From NCBI GenBank assembly GCA_030068075.1, contig CM057826.1:113050746-113114745 (forward strand): 64,000 bases of DNA. The letters are read 5' to 3'. Under the pieces are notes generated by a model. That model saw nothing but the letters and a program-made list of their open reading frames with translations. It was not told where the DNA came from and searched no databases. This document shows positions 21,781 to 32,822 of the stretch, one piece after another. Position numbers and translations under genes: made by a program. The stretch comes from Paguma larvata. Taxonomy: Eukaryota > Chordata > Mammalia > Carnivora > Viverridae. The stretch's first letter is position 1; each line of letters opens with the position of its first letter.

Positions 21781-22724
21781 TTGCCCCAAAAGAAAAAACA
21801 GAAAGAAATGGCAGCCAGGGACTTAATCAACACAGATACGAGCAACATGACTGAACCAGAATTTAGAATCATGAAAATAAGAATGCTAGCTATGGTTGAA
21901 AAAAGCATAGAATCCCTTTCTATGGAGATAAAATCAGTAAAATCTAGTCAGGATGAAATTAAAAATGCTATAACTGAGATGCAATCTCGAATAGATGCCA
22001 TAGTAGCAAGGTTGGATGAATCAGAGCCGTGAAGGCAGTGATATAGAGGAGAAACTTATGGAGAATAACGAAGCAGAAAAAAAGAGAAAAACTAAAGCAA
22101 AAGAGCACGGTATAAGAATTAGAGAATTCAATGACACATTAAAAAGGAATAATATCTGAATCATAGGGATCCCAGAAGATTAAGAGAGAGAAAAAGAGGT
22201 AGAAGATTTATGTTAGCAAATCATAACAGAAAACTCCTAATCTGTGGAAAGACACAGACATCAAAATCCAGGAAGCACAGAGAACTCCCATTTGATTCAA
22301 CAAAAACTGACCATCAATAAGGCATAGCATAGTCAAATTCACAAAATACTCAAGCAAGGAAAGAATCACGAAAGCAGCAAGGGAAAAAAAAGTCCTTAAC
22401 CTATAAGGAAAGACAGATCAGGTTCATAACAGATCTGTCCACAGAAATTTGGCAGACCAGAATGGAGTGGCAGGATATATTCAATGTGCTGAATCAGAAA
22501 AATATGCAGCCAAGAATTCTCATCCAGCAAGACTGTCATTCAAAACAAAAGGAGAGATAAAAAAGTTTCCCAGACAAACAAAAACTAAAGGAGTTTGTGA
22601 CCACCAAACCAGCCCTGCAAGAAATGTTAAGGGGTACTCTCTGAGGGGAGAAAAGACGAAGGAAAATAAAAACCCAAAAGACCAAAAGCAACAAGAACTA
22701 GAAAAGACCAGAGAACACCACTAG
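21781..22724 (+). pseudogene. LINE-1 ORF1 pseudogene
   Basis: ORF1p is the RNA-binding, trimerising chaperone of the L1 particle. The first 83 codons (21781-22032) are open: a lysine-rich start (QKKKQKEMAARD), then a heptad-like coiled coil (for example KSIESLSMEIKSVKSS). A stop at 22030-22032 ends this frame. The middle RNA-recognition part (about 22100-22450) has several stops. The C-terminal domain reopens at 22449-22724, with the L1 phrase ADQNGVAGYIQCAESEKYAA and a stop at 22722-22724. Total span of about 315 codons is close to normal for L1 ORF1. The start is set by the ATG at the head of the lysine-rich segment. Confidence 0.85.
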
Positions 22725-22749
22725 AAACTCCAACTCTACAGGCAACATA

Positions 22750-25700
22750 ATGGCAATAAAGTCTTATCTTTCAGGGTTCACTCTAAATGTCAATGGACTA
22801 AACGCTCCAAACAAAAGACATAGAGTAACAGAATGGATAAGAAAACAAGATCCATCTATATGCTGTTTACAAGAGACCTATTTTAGACCTAAGGCACATT
22901 CAGATTGAAAGTAAGGAGGAGAGCCATCTATCATGCTAATGGTCACCAGAAGAAAGCCAGAGTAGCCATACTTAGCTCAGACAAAGACTGTAACAAGAGA
23001 TGCAGAAGGATATTATATCATAATTAAGGGGTCTTTCCACCAAGAAGATGTAACAATTGTAAACATTTATACTCCAAACGCGAAGCACACAAATATATAA
23101 ATCAGTTAATCACAAACATACAGAAATTCATTGATAATAATACTACAATAGTAGGGAACTTCAACACCCCACTTACAGCAATGGACAGATCATCTAAACG
23201 GAAAATCAACAAGGAAATAATGGCTTTGAATGACACACTGGACCGGATGGACTTAACAGATATATTCAGAACATTTCATCCTAAAGCAGCGGAATACATA
23301 TTCTTCTCCAGTACACATGGAATGTTCTCCAGGATAGATCACATACTGGAACACAAATCAGTCCTCAATAAGTACAAAAATATCGAGATCATACTGTGCA
23401 TATTTTCAGACCACAACTCTATGAAACTCGAAATCAAACACAAGAAAAAATTTGGAAAGATAACAAATACTTGGAAGCTAAAGACCATCTTACTAAAGAA
23501 TGAATGGGCTAACCAAGAAGTTAAAGAGGAAGCCAATGAAAATCATAACACCACAGTCTGAAACCTCTGGAATGCAGCAAAGGTGGTCATAAGAGGGAAG
23601 TTTATAGCAATCCAAGCCTTCCTAAGGAAGGAAGAAAAGTCTCAGATATACTATCTAAGCTTACACACTAAGGAGCTGGAAAAAGAATAACAAATAAAAC
23701 CCAAAACCAAGAGAAGATAGAAAATAATAAAGATTGGAATAGAAATCAACGCTATGGAAACAAACAACAACAACAGCGGCAACAACAAAAACAATAGGGG
23801 AGCTTGTTCTTTGAAAGAATTAACAAACTTGATAAACCCCTAGCCAGTGTGATCGAAAAGAAAAAGGAAAGGACTCAAATAAATAAAATCATGAATGAAA
23901 GAGGAGAGATCACAACCAACACTGTACAAATATAAGCAATAATAAGAGAATATTATGAACAATTATACACCAATAAATTGAGCAATCTGGAGAAATGGAC
24001 AAATTCCTAGAAATACATAAACTACCAATACTGAAATAAGAAGAAATAGAAAATTTGAACAGACCCATAACCAGTAAAGATATCAAATTAGTAATAGAAA
24101 ATCTCCCAACAAACAAAAGTCCAGGGCTGGATGGCTTCCCAGAGGAATTCTACCTAACATTTAAAGAAGAGTTAACACCTATTCCTTTTTGAAGCTGTTC
24201 CAAAAAATGCAGATGAAAGGAAAACTTCCAAACTCATTCTATGAAACCAGCATTACCTTGATTCCAAAACCAGCCAAAGACCCCACAAAAAGGAGAACCA
24301 CAGACCCATTTCCCTGATGAACATGGATGAAAAAATCTGAAGATATTAGCCAACTGAATCCAACAATATATTTAAAGAATTATTCACCACGACCAAGTGG
24401 GATTTCTGCCTGGGATGCAGGGCTAGTGCAATATCCACAAAACAATAAATGTTATGCATCACATCAAAAGAAGAAAGGACAAGAACCACATGATCCTCTC
24501 AAGAGATTCAGAGAAAGCATTTGACAAAATACAGCACCCTTTCTTGATAAAAACCCTCAAGAAAGTAGGGATAGAAGGACCATATCTCATGATCATAAAA
24601 GCCATGTATGAAAGATATACCACTAATATCATCCTCAATGGTAGAAAACTGAGAGCTTTCCCCCTAAGGTCACAAACACGAAGGTATGTCCTCTCTTGCC
24701 ACTGTTTTTCAACATAGTATTGGAAGTCCTAGCCTCAGCAATCAGACAAGGCAAGGGATAAAATGCATCAAATTGACAAGGAGAAAGTCAAACTTTCACT
24801 CCTCGAAGGTGACATGATACTCTACATGAAAAACCCAGAAGATTTCACCAATCCATTCAATCCATGAATTCAGTAATAAAATCAATGCACAGAAATTGGT
24901 TGCATTCCTATACGGCAATAATGAAGCAACAGAAAGAGAAATCAAGGAATCCATCCCATTTACACTTGCACTGATAACCATGAAATACCTTGGAATGAAC
25001 CTAACCAAAAAGGTGAAAAATCTGTACACTGAGAACAATAGAGAGCTAATGAAAGAAACTGAAGACACGAAAAAAATGGAAAAGCACTTCATGTTCATGG
25101 ATTGGAAGAACAAATATTGTTAAAATATACTACCCAAAGCAATCCACATATTCAATGCAATCCCTATCAAAATAACACCAGCATTCTTCACAGAGCTAGA
25201 ACAACAAACAGAGCTAGAACAAACAATCCTAAAATTTGTATGGAACCAGAAAAGACCCCGGATAGTGAGAACAATCCAGACAAAGAAAACTAAAGCTGGA
25301 GGGATCACAATCTCGGACTTCAAGATGTATTACAAAGCTGTAATCATCAAAACAGTATGGTACTGGCACAGAAACATACACTCAGATCAGTGGAACACAG
25401 TAGAGAACCCAGAAATGGGCCCACGAAACATCTGGCCAACTAATCTTTGACAAAGCAGGAAGACTACCCAATGGAGGAAAAAAAGTCTCTTCAGCAAATG
25501 GTGCTGGGAAAACTGGACACTGACATGCAGAAAAATGAAAGTGGACCACTTTCATACACCATACACAAAAGTAAACTCAAAATGGATGAAAGACCTAAAT
25601 GTAAGACAGGAAGCCATCAAAATCCTAGAGAAGAAAGAAAGCAAAAACCTCTTTGACCTTGGCCACAGCAACTTCTTACTTGATGTGTCTCTGGAGGCAA

Positions 25701-26585
25701 GGGAAACAAAAGCAAAAATGAAATATTGGGACCTCATCAAAATAAAAAGCTTCTGCAGTGAAGGAAACAATCAGCAAAACTAAAAGTTATACCAACAGAA
25801 TGGGAGAAGATATTTGCAAACGACATATCAGATAAAGGGTTAGCATCCAAAATCTATAAATAACTTCTCAAACTCAACACGTATAAAACAAATAATCCAG
25901 TGAAGAAATGGGCAAAAGACATGAATAGGCACTTCTCCAAAGAAGACACCTAGATGGCCAAACAACACATGAAAAGATGTTCAACATTGCTCATCATTTG
26001 GGAAATACAAATTAAAATCACAAGGAGATACCACCTCACACCTGTCAGAATGGCTAACATTACCAACTCAGGCAACAACAAATGTTGGTGAGGATACAGA
26101 GAAAGAGGATCTCTTTTGCACTCTTGGTGCGAATGCAAACTGGTGCAGCCACTCTGGAAAACAGTATGGAGGTTCCTCAGAAAATTAAAACTAGAACTAC
26201 CCTCTCTCTGATCCAGCAATTGCACTATTAGGTATTTATTCGAGGGATACAGATGTTCTGATTCAAATGGGCATGTGCACCCCAATGTTTGAAGCAGCAC
26301 TATTGAGAATAGGCAAAGTATGGAAAGAGCCCAAATGTCCATCGACTGATGAATGGCTAAAGAAAGAGTGAAAAGTATGTATATATATATATATACACAA
26401 TGAAGTATTACTCGGCAATCAACAAGAATGAAATCTTGCCATTTGCAACTACATGGCCGGAACTAGAGGGTGTTATGCTAAGTGAAATTAGTCAAAGAAA
26501 TACTAATATCTATGACTTCACTTATATAAGGAGTTTAAGATACAAAACAGATGAACATAAGGGAAGGGAAGCAAAAATAATATAA
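22750..26585 (+). pseudogene. LINE-1 ORF2 pseudogene (endonuclease/reverse transcriptase)
   Basis: ORF2p normally nicks target DNA and reverse-transcribes L1 RNA. The first ATG is at 22750 (frame reading MAIKSYLSGFTLNVNGLN), 25 bases after ORF1. The endonuclease domain covers roughly 22750-23470, with the late motifs RIDHIL and SDHNS visible in the piece 23181-23561. RT follows (about 24100-25100). Its active site, normally F-A-D-D, reads L-E-G-D at 24802-24813, so the first catalytic aspartate is glycine. The C-terminal region ends at 26583-26585 after the frame beginning [15 protein letters not shown] (26400). Length of about 1,278 codons is near normal, but frameshifts and stops occur throughout, and a (TA)n run at 26377-26394 is inserted near the end. 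Confidence 0.9.
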
Positions 26586-26858
26586 AAACAAGGAGGGGGA
26601 CAAATCATGAGACTCTTAAATACAGACAACAAACTGAGGGTTGCTGGAGGGGTTGTGGGTGGGGGGATGGGCTAAATAAATAAGGGGCATTAAGGAAGAC
26701 ACTTGTTGGGATGAGTACTGGGTGTTATACAAAGGGGATGAATCACTGGAATCTACTCCTGAAATCATTATTACACTATATGCTAACTAACTTAAATGTA
26801 AATTTAAAAACAAACAAACAAATAAATAAACAAATAAATTTTTTAAAAATGAAAAAAT
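26586..26858 (+). other. LINE-1 3' UTR and A-rich tail
   Basis: Contains the carnivore-L1 phrases caaatcatgagactcttaaa, acaaactgagggttgctgga and ttgggatgagtactgggtgt. Shortened versions of the same phrases end the L1 copies at 53621 (+) and 58935 (-). It ends in an (aaac)/(aaat)-rich tail. Confidence 0.9.
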
Positions 26859-26872
26859 AAATGATAAATACA
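26859..26872 (+). repeat. Target-site duplication, right copy
   Basis: aaatgataaataca, identical to 20041-20054. Confidence 0.8.
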
Positions 26873-27189
26873 TAGTACACCTTTTCATTTTTCTCTTCTT
26901 TGTTTTCCTTTCTTTCTCCTTTTGCACATGTTATGCTTTTTTTAGGGCATGTTGTTGTTGCTTTTTGTGTGTGTGGTGCAAATCCTATCAGATAAGGTGC
27001 CACAATCTCTAACCTCCAGTGTAACTCACATGATTTCAGTCCCATGAACTCACTTCATTCTTCTTGCTAAGTGGGTTTATTCACACTCCATATCTCTACT
27101 TATTTGTCACTTCTTTGGGGATAGCTTTCCTTGACCTTCCTATCTAGATCAAGTATTCCTTTAATAAACTGATTTAGTAGCATAGCCAC
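26873..27189. other. Unassigned DNA between the L1 and the LTR
   Basis: Pyrimidine-rich start, then mixed sequence. Nothing recognised. Confidence 0.5.
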
Positions 27190-27909
27190 CAGGTCTGTTG
27201 TAGACTCTGGGTCTAGAGTTCTTTCTTGTCCAGCAAGAAAGTAGGATATAGGATTAAAATGCGAGAGATGGCTAATGTCGGGGAGAAGATAAGAGCCCTG
27301 AGTAAGAGTCCTTGTTTTGTATTTATTAGGATCAGAAGGCTTACAGGTGTGATGGACATGCACAAAGAGACAGTGAATCTGTGAACATTAACTCAGGGGC
27401 ATGAGAGAAAGGGACTTTTGAAGATATAAGGTGTTAGGAGTTTGGGACAATATAAAACAAAATCCTGGCTCCAGTCAGATGGTTGTTAACAGCAGACCTC
27501 AGGCTCCCTTTTCTGTTTATCTTAGCTAGCCTACAGGATAAGACAGAGCATTCTACCTCAGGGTCAACAAGGCACCTTTCTTTTGCTAATTAGTTCCTCT
27601 TTGGTCAGCCTCACCCCTCAGCAGTCTATAGCCCTATTTGTTTACCTAGTTTGGTCCTTACTTCCTGAGAAAGCAGCTTTCTGCTATTGTACTAAGTTAG
27701 GGGGTGTTTCTGCCCTGAATACCTAATCTTGTTTACCTCGCATACTTTTGTTCTATATTGGGGCCTGTGCCCCACCCTCTAAACCTATTTATCTAATCTT
27801 GTTTACCCAAACTTGTGAGCAAGCATCCTATGGCTTTCTAATTCCTTATGCCTTATTAACTCATCGGTACAAGCCCGGGGAATTCCTTGACTTACTCCCC
27901 ACACAGATC
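27190..27909 (-). mobile_element. Solo class I endogenous retrovirus LTR
   Basis: Read on the minus strand, 27903 to 27196 starts TGTGGGGAGTAAG and ends CTACAACA, with the expected TG...CA ends. It has a TATA-like ttttata near 27455, a polyadenylation signal AATAAA at 27327-27322 and a C-rich R/U5 segment (cttatcttctccccgaca) followed by gctggacaagaaagaactc, a layout typical of gamma-type (ERV1) LTRs. Flanking bases are caggtc (27190-27195) and cagatc (27904-27909), a target duplication with one mismatch. There is no gag, pol or env, so it is a recombined solo LTR. Family not named. A 14-base phrase taatcttgtttacc occurs twice inside, about 70 bases apart. Confidence 0.75.
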
Positions 27910-27949
27910 CCATTTGAAATTTCATATTTGTTCCTGTGATCATTTGAGG

Positions 27950-28085
27950 ACTACCTAACTCCCCTACTAGCCTATAGTCTCCATGAGAACAAGTCGATTT
28001 TTGTTCACTATTGTATCTTCGTTGACTTACCAAAGTGTAGGCACTTAATAACTGTTCCATACATATACATTGAATGCATTACGAA
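27950..28085 (+). repeat. L2/MIR-type 3' tail
   Basis: agtctccatgagaacaagtc, a ttgttcactattgtatcttc segment and a gtaggcacttaataactgtt tail match the L2 3' end. Confidence 0.7.
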
Positions 28086-28379
28086 AACAAAGGCATTTAT
28101 TTTAATGACCTGTTTCTTTTTTTCCTAAAGTTTAGTGTGTTCTGACTGGGCCTAAGAGAAATTAATTAATTAATATGTCTATTATTATATATATGCAATA
28201 TATTCAATTAATAGTTTTATTGTAGCTCTTTCTCTTTTTGGTATAATGCATGGCCGGCAGGACTTTCTTTGATTTCTGAACATATAGGAAGATTTGTTTG
28301 TTAGCTTGTGGATGATTTTCATTGCCTTATTCAAATTTAAGTGATCTGGTAACATAACCTGAGCGAAGTGAGTGAAGTG
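28086..28379. other. Unassigned AT-rich DNA
   Basis: Includes a tattattatatatatgcaat patch. Nothing recognised. Confidence 0.5.
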
Positions 28380-30010
28380 AAATTTTTATCTCCTTCTCAA
28401 ACTCTCTTTCTCTGAACGAACAGTAGCCAGTAAAATTACAATTTAGAGTGCCAATAGCTTCATGTGGCATCGGCAGGAAACATGGAGAGGTTAATGAGGT
28501 CTTGACAACGGTCACTGAGTTGAAATTGGTGAGTTTTTTTTTTTCCTTTCAAACAACCTTTCTGTATGAAACCATGACTATCAGTAATTGTCACATTTGG
28601 AGGTCATCTAGAAAAAAATGAGGCACTAAAGCTTCACTTTTCTTCCAGAAGTCAAACAGTTTATAAAGTTGGTCATTGGGTTCTTTTATGAGATAAGAAT
28701 TTTCTTGCAGTCAACTTTTCTTTTTGAGAATAGGTAGGGCAGTAAAATTTCAATTTGAAGTTTGAGTGGCTGCAGGAGGTGACACTGAGATGCACTCCAA
28801 AAACCAGGAAATAAGGAAGATTAGATTTTCTACGACACATCAAAAACTACAAAAAGAATAAAATGAAGTAGAACAAAATTTTACAGAAGAGCAAGGTGAA
28901 GGTCAGAGAGTAAGAAAGATATCAGAAACCACGCAGCGTGCAAGTTGCAGAGTGAGACTTTGATCCACAGGAACCTGTGTGCCAAGTTCATGCCCATTAC
29001 TACTATGATAAGGACACACTTGAGCTCATGAAGCTAGTTTACTATCTGATATGGTAGAGAGGGATACATCACTGTTATAATTTAACATCCTATAAATTAT
29101 CAAGGTCATTCGCTTAAACTATTAGGCTAGTCTCATGCACATAAGACCAACTGCAGATAACAATTTGTATGGTGAGGGTCAAATTTACTGATTAAAAGAC
29201 ATACATACTTAGCCCAATTATAAATTATGTTAACATAAATTAACAAATTGCATTCTGTTATCTTATATTATCAGTCTCTTGTTAATTTGAATGGAGTCCC
29301 TAGATGAGAGTGTCAGCAGGACCTAGTTTAGGACGAGAGCTAGTTACTGCCACTCTCTGGAGATGTGTCTGAAGAATCAGTTGGCTTCTCGAAGATGAAA
29401 CATGTCCCTGTGTGGTGATGTGTACCTTCTATGCTCCCACAAAATTAAAGAGAGTTCATTTTAAGTTCACTGGGTGTACACTGGAACCTTTGTGAGGTCT
29501 TATTATAGAAGATAACAGAATTCAAATTGCTTAGAAGTTTTGTCAAATAATCTTTCTCTCTAAGAGCACAGAGGTCAAGAAATGTCCAATTTGGAGGGAT
29601 CATTAGTGACCAACAAGTTCACAAAGAGGTGAGTTGAGACACAGAAAGATCAATAAATTTAATGAGGGTGACAGAGGTGCCCTCAACAAACTTTAGTTGC
29701 ATTAAATTCCAGTATAGGTGTTCATGTCGAGTTGAATTTTCTTTCTGCAAACCCACACTCTGATAACTATTTGCAAGTACAAGTTCAATTTGAGGCCAAT
29801 GAATTCACACAGAGCTCAAAGAGAGTTTAGAGAATCACAGAAATCCTTTGTGAATAAGGTCAATAAATTTAGCATTGGATCGTTTACATCAAAAACGCAG
29901 TCACCTTTTTGGTGAGTATTTTTTTTTCCTTCAGAACACTTTCCTAGTCCCCAGACATCAGAGAACATCCGATTTGGAAATTGAGGTCGGTGCATTAAAT
30001 GGCAAATTTG
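28380..30010 (+). repeat. Six diverged copies of an unnamed module
   Basis: Each copy has a pyrimidine-rich tract (for example ttctttctgcaaacccacac) and, about 25-50 bases later, a (t/a)nCAATTTGgag-like core. Cores lie at 28437, 28591, 28749, 29585, 29784 and 29968. Spacings are 154 and 158 in the first group and 199 and 184 in the second. The groups are separated by about 830 bases of unrelated sequence. Other shared words include gatcaataaattta (29650) and ggtcaataaatttag (29858), and ggtgagt before two of the T-tracts. It looks like an old tandem duplication or an unnamed repeat. I cannot match it to a family. Confidence 0.4.
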
Positions 30011-30029
30011 CTTAAAGACTTTTCTTAGA

Positions 30030-30480
30030 TCATGAAATCGGAGAATTGGAAGGAATCTTTGGGATCATCTAGTCTATTCTCAAACTCAAGCCTAGAAACC
30101 CCTGGGATATAAGGGAGCAAGAAATGAAGTCATGGGGGTTTCAGTTTTACTCAATGGTATTTAATTTTATACATTATTTTTACACTGAAGTAATCATTGC
30201 ATATATGATGGAGCAGAAAGCAGAAAAAAAACTTACTTTTCAAAGTAAGACATGATACCTCAAAGAATTTTTATCCAGTAGCGAACTACTTTCAGCTGCA
30301 ATCAAAATTCTTTGAAGACATGAACACATTCCTCTGCTCTGTTTTGGTGGGAGAATCTAACAAACACTGATCTGGTACCACTTTATAGAAAACAGGCTCA
30401 AAGAGGTACAGGGACCTTGCCAAGGTCACACAGCCAGCATTAGTAACTGAATCAGGACCCCCACCTATCTAGTGTGCTTC
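30030..30480 (+). repeat. Ancient repeat, possibly split
   Basis: A left part (gaattggaaggaatctttgg followed by gatcatctagtctattc) and a right part (acaggctcaaagaggtacag then ccaaggtcacacagccagca) are normally adjacent in a common ancient mammalian repeat pattern. Here about 280 bases of other sequence lies between them. Family not named. Confidence 0.4.
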
Positions 30481-30779
30481 CTCACAGTCCAGCAAGGTCC
30501 TTTTGAAGGTCAGCAGCTACTTCACACCTGCTCAGATCCCACACCCAAAAGGAAACCTTACTGCAGATGACTGGAGATTTTCAGAGGAGAACAAACTTCA
30601 TTGTCATGCTAACTACTTTTAGTGTTATATATTTGTTGGTTTCCCGGTTCCTTGAAGTTGTTCAAGGTTATTCATGCACAGAGAACTGAAAAGTAACACA
30701 ACAGGTTCGTACATGCAGATATCTGGAGTCTAGATTGTAGGGAAGTTGCTCATTAATGGAACAGAAATGAGTCCATTAA

Positions 30780-30975
30780 AGCACTGTCTCCCAAAATATC
30801 ACACACGGATCTCCTAGATCATAATTATCAGTGCTTTTTGTTAAAATACACATATTCCTGGGCCTCATCTTACTTACCTATGATTCAGAACCTCTGAGGA
30901 CACAATTCAGGAATCCATGTTTAACCAGTTCCCTCAGCTGATTCTTACCTGCTCTAAGATTGGAAAAGCATCGCT
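30780..30975 (+). mobile_element. MER5A-like DNA transposon
   Basis: Near-complete pattern: caaaatatcacacacggatc, ttttgttaaaatacacatat, tcctgggcctcatcttactt, cagaacctctgag and ctgattcttacctgctctaa. Confidence 0.7.
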
Positions 30976-31088
30976 TTATATTTGCTATAGGACAAAAGAG
31001 GGCAAAGGAAATTCAATGATACATTAATGTCTTATATTCCTAAGACTCATATGGCAAAGCACATCCATACCCAAGCTCTCAGGTGATC

Positions 31089-31132
31089 AAAACACACACA
31101 CACACACACACACACGGACACACACACACACA
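31089..31132. repeat. (CA)n microsatellite, interrupted once
   Basis: CA units broken by a single 'gga' at about 31116. Confidence 0.95.
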
Positions 31133-31929
31133 AACTCTGACAGGTAGAGCGAGGGAAGGTCTACCTGTCAGACCTGACCTGATTTGCAGAGGAAGGAAAT
31201 GAGGGTCGGCTGACCAAATGGGTTTTAACTAAATGTAATAATTGAGGAAGAAAAAGCAACCACATAAATCCCATACGATAACAGAGCAGGTATAACCACA
31301 AGAAGGACGATGTGAGAGACTGATGGGGAGGTAGGGATAAAATGTCAGGTGTCTGACAATCACATTCAGACACCTTTCCCTCATATATGAATTGGAAATA
31401 GCATTGCTTCAGATTTTAGAAATGGGGTTGGTTTCACGAAATGTAAAATATTAAAGCACATATAAGTGCATGACATTATTATCATCATACTTTCAATTTT
31501 CCAAGGCATTTTGCAATTGTTACATGTTATCAAGGAAACTACATAGGAACGAGAGAAAATAAATGATTTCTACAAGAAACTAACTACAAAACAGAAAATA
31601 GACTGAACACAATACTTGCAGCACTCAGTATCTTTAACAAATGCAAAGACAAAGTCACTCATCAGAGAAAATACAAAATTAAACCATAAGTGAGTAAATA
31701 TGATCTCTAGGATTTAAACAAGATTTGGAAGAAGGATCCTGTGTACAGCAACATGGAGATGAAAATTTTTATGTGTCCCCTTCCAAGACATAGACTTGTG
31801 ACAAGGGAAACATAGCACAGCTGTGTGGAAGAAAATTCATGAACTTGAAGTAGAATAGCACTGGGGAGCAAGAGCAAAGAGGAAGGGAAGTGGAAAGGAC
31901 TTGCTAGCAGACCAGACTGCAGTGTCTGA
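31133..31929. other. Unassigned DNA
   Basis: Mixed composition, no recognised repeat. Short open frames on the minus strand (31161-31373, 31707-31943) carry no motif. Confidence 0.5.
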
Positions 31930-32110
31930 TCGGAGAGACACAAACGATCTCCTCCAGATTCAGATCCCTAATTTGGCTCAGCTTCAGGTAGAGTAGCGAT
32001 GGAGCACTTCACCTCCTTCCCTGCCGCCTTGATTCCCTCAACCACGGGATCTCTCAAGGGCGATTTCCAGGTAATGGGAAGTAAGTACCTTTTCATCTGA
32101 GCGATTTCTC
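31930..32110 (+). promoter_or_regulatory. Small CpG-rich patch with a first-exon-like frame
   Basis: About eight CpG dinucleotides in 180 bases, dense for this AT-rich, CpG-poor window. Inside is an ATG at 31999 in strong start context (gtagcgATGg), followed by 24 open codons (starting MEHFTSFPAALIPS) up to 32070, where CAG|gtaatg forms a possible splice donor. A stronger gtaagt lies ten bases further (32081). An in-frame stop lies shortly upstream of the ATG. It could be a first coding exon or a small promoter, or chance. I recognise no gene from the 24 residues. Confidence 0.25.
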
Positions 32111-32229
32111 TCTGAAATCTAAGGAAATGCGTATTCTAATTTAGGTAAGATGGACTCATGCTCATTCTGGAGAGAAGAGTAACACCAAGGAGAGGGGAGA
32201 GGAGAAACAACCTAGCCTCATTGTGGAGA

Positions 32230-32415
32230 GGACAAGCACTGTGATCTGGAACAAGTTGATCTTCTGTACCTAAACTGTCCTTATTTTAAAGAGGAAGTAA
32301 TACCTACCTCATGGGCTTTCCTTGGGGATTAAATAAAATACATGTGAAATACTTAGCGTGATGGCTGACACTTACTAAATGCTCAATCATTGGTAAGTTC
32401 TTGTTAGATCTCAGG
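32230..32415 (+). repeat. MIR
   Basis: A ctgtccttattttaaagagg segment, gtaatacctacctcatgggc, ggggattaaataaaatacat and a tggctgacacttactaaatg end. Confidence 0.7.
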
Positions 32416-32802
32416 AAGATTTCTTTGCACAAGAATATATTTTGAATTGCTCTGGGTTCTCAACATTTGATTAGCAAAATCTACTGATGACAGCTGGTAA
32501 GAAAACTGGAGAAGCCACTTGCAATGACCTTTGTTTTCTTAATTCTCATGAAAAAGTGTATCTGGGGATAGTAACATGGCTTTTTCCATTATAGATCACA
32601 CAAATATCTGAATATTAAACAAGTAGGCTAGTAAATGGTGTCCTTTTTATTTCCTGTAGCTCTGGACTCACAGATCATTCATAAATATCAAGGCTTTCCT
32701 TAGACCAAGACAAATTTAGATAAAAAACATTGTATTCTATTTTCTGATATTTGTATAATAAAGTTGCATCAACTGTCCAATAGGAAGTTGACTTACAAGT
32801 AA

Positions 32803-32822
32803 TGTAAATAAATAAATAAATA
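32803..32822. repeat. (AAAT)n short tandem repeat
   Basis: Four to five units of aaat. Confidence 0.85.

Larger units (their letters stand above)
20055..26858 (+). mobile_element. Full-length carnivore/felid LINE-1
   Basis: A 6.8-kb non-LTR retrotransposon with all parts in order: GC-rich 5' UTR (20055 to about 21360), T-rich tract (about 21360-21770), ORF1 (21781-22724), a 25-base intergenic gap, ORF2 (22750-26585), short 3' UTR with a G-rich stretch (ggttgctggaggggttgtgg) and an A-rich tail (about 26800-26858). A perfect 14-bp target duplication flanks it, as expected for target-primed reverse transcription. Both ORFs carry multiple stops and frameshifts, so it cannot move autonomously. 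Its full length shows that it escaped the usual 5' truncation. The first ~50 bases next to the left duplication are not clearly L1 by eye. Confidence 0.9.

Noticed and set aside
25950..26342. 130-codon minus-strand open frame
   Set aside because: Antisense shadow of the L1 ORF2 C-terminal region.
28437..29986. Possible CRISPR-like array
   Set aside because: Repeated cores are short, diverged and irregularly spaced (154-199 bases), and the surrounding genome is clearly mammalian.
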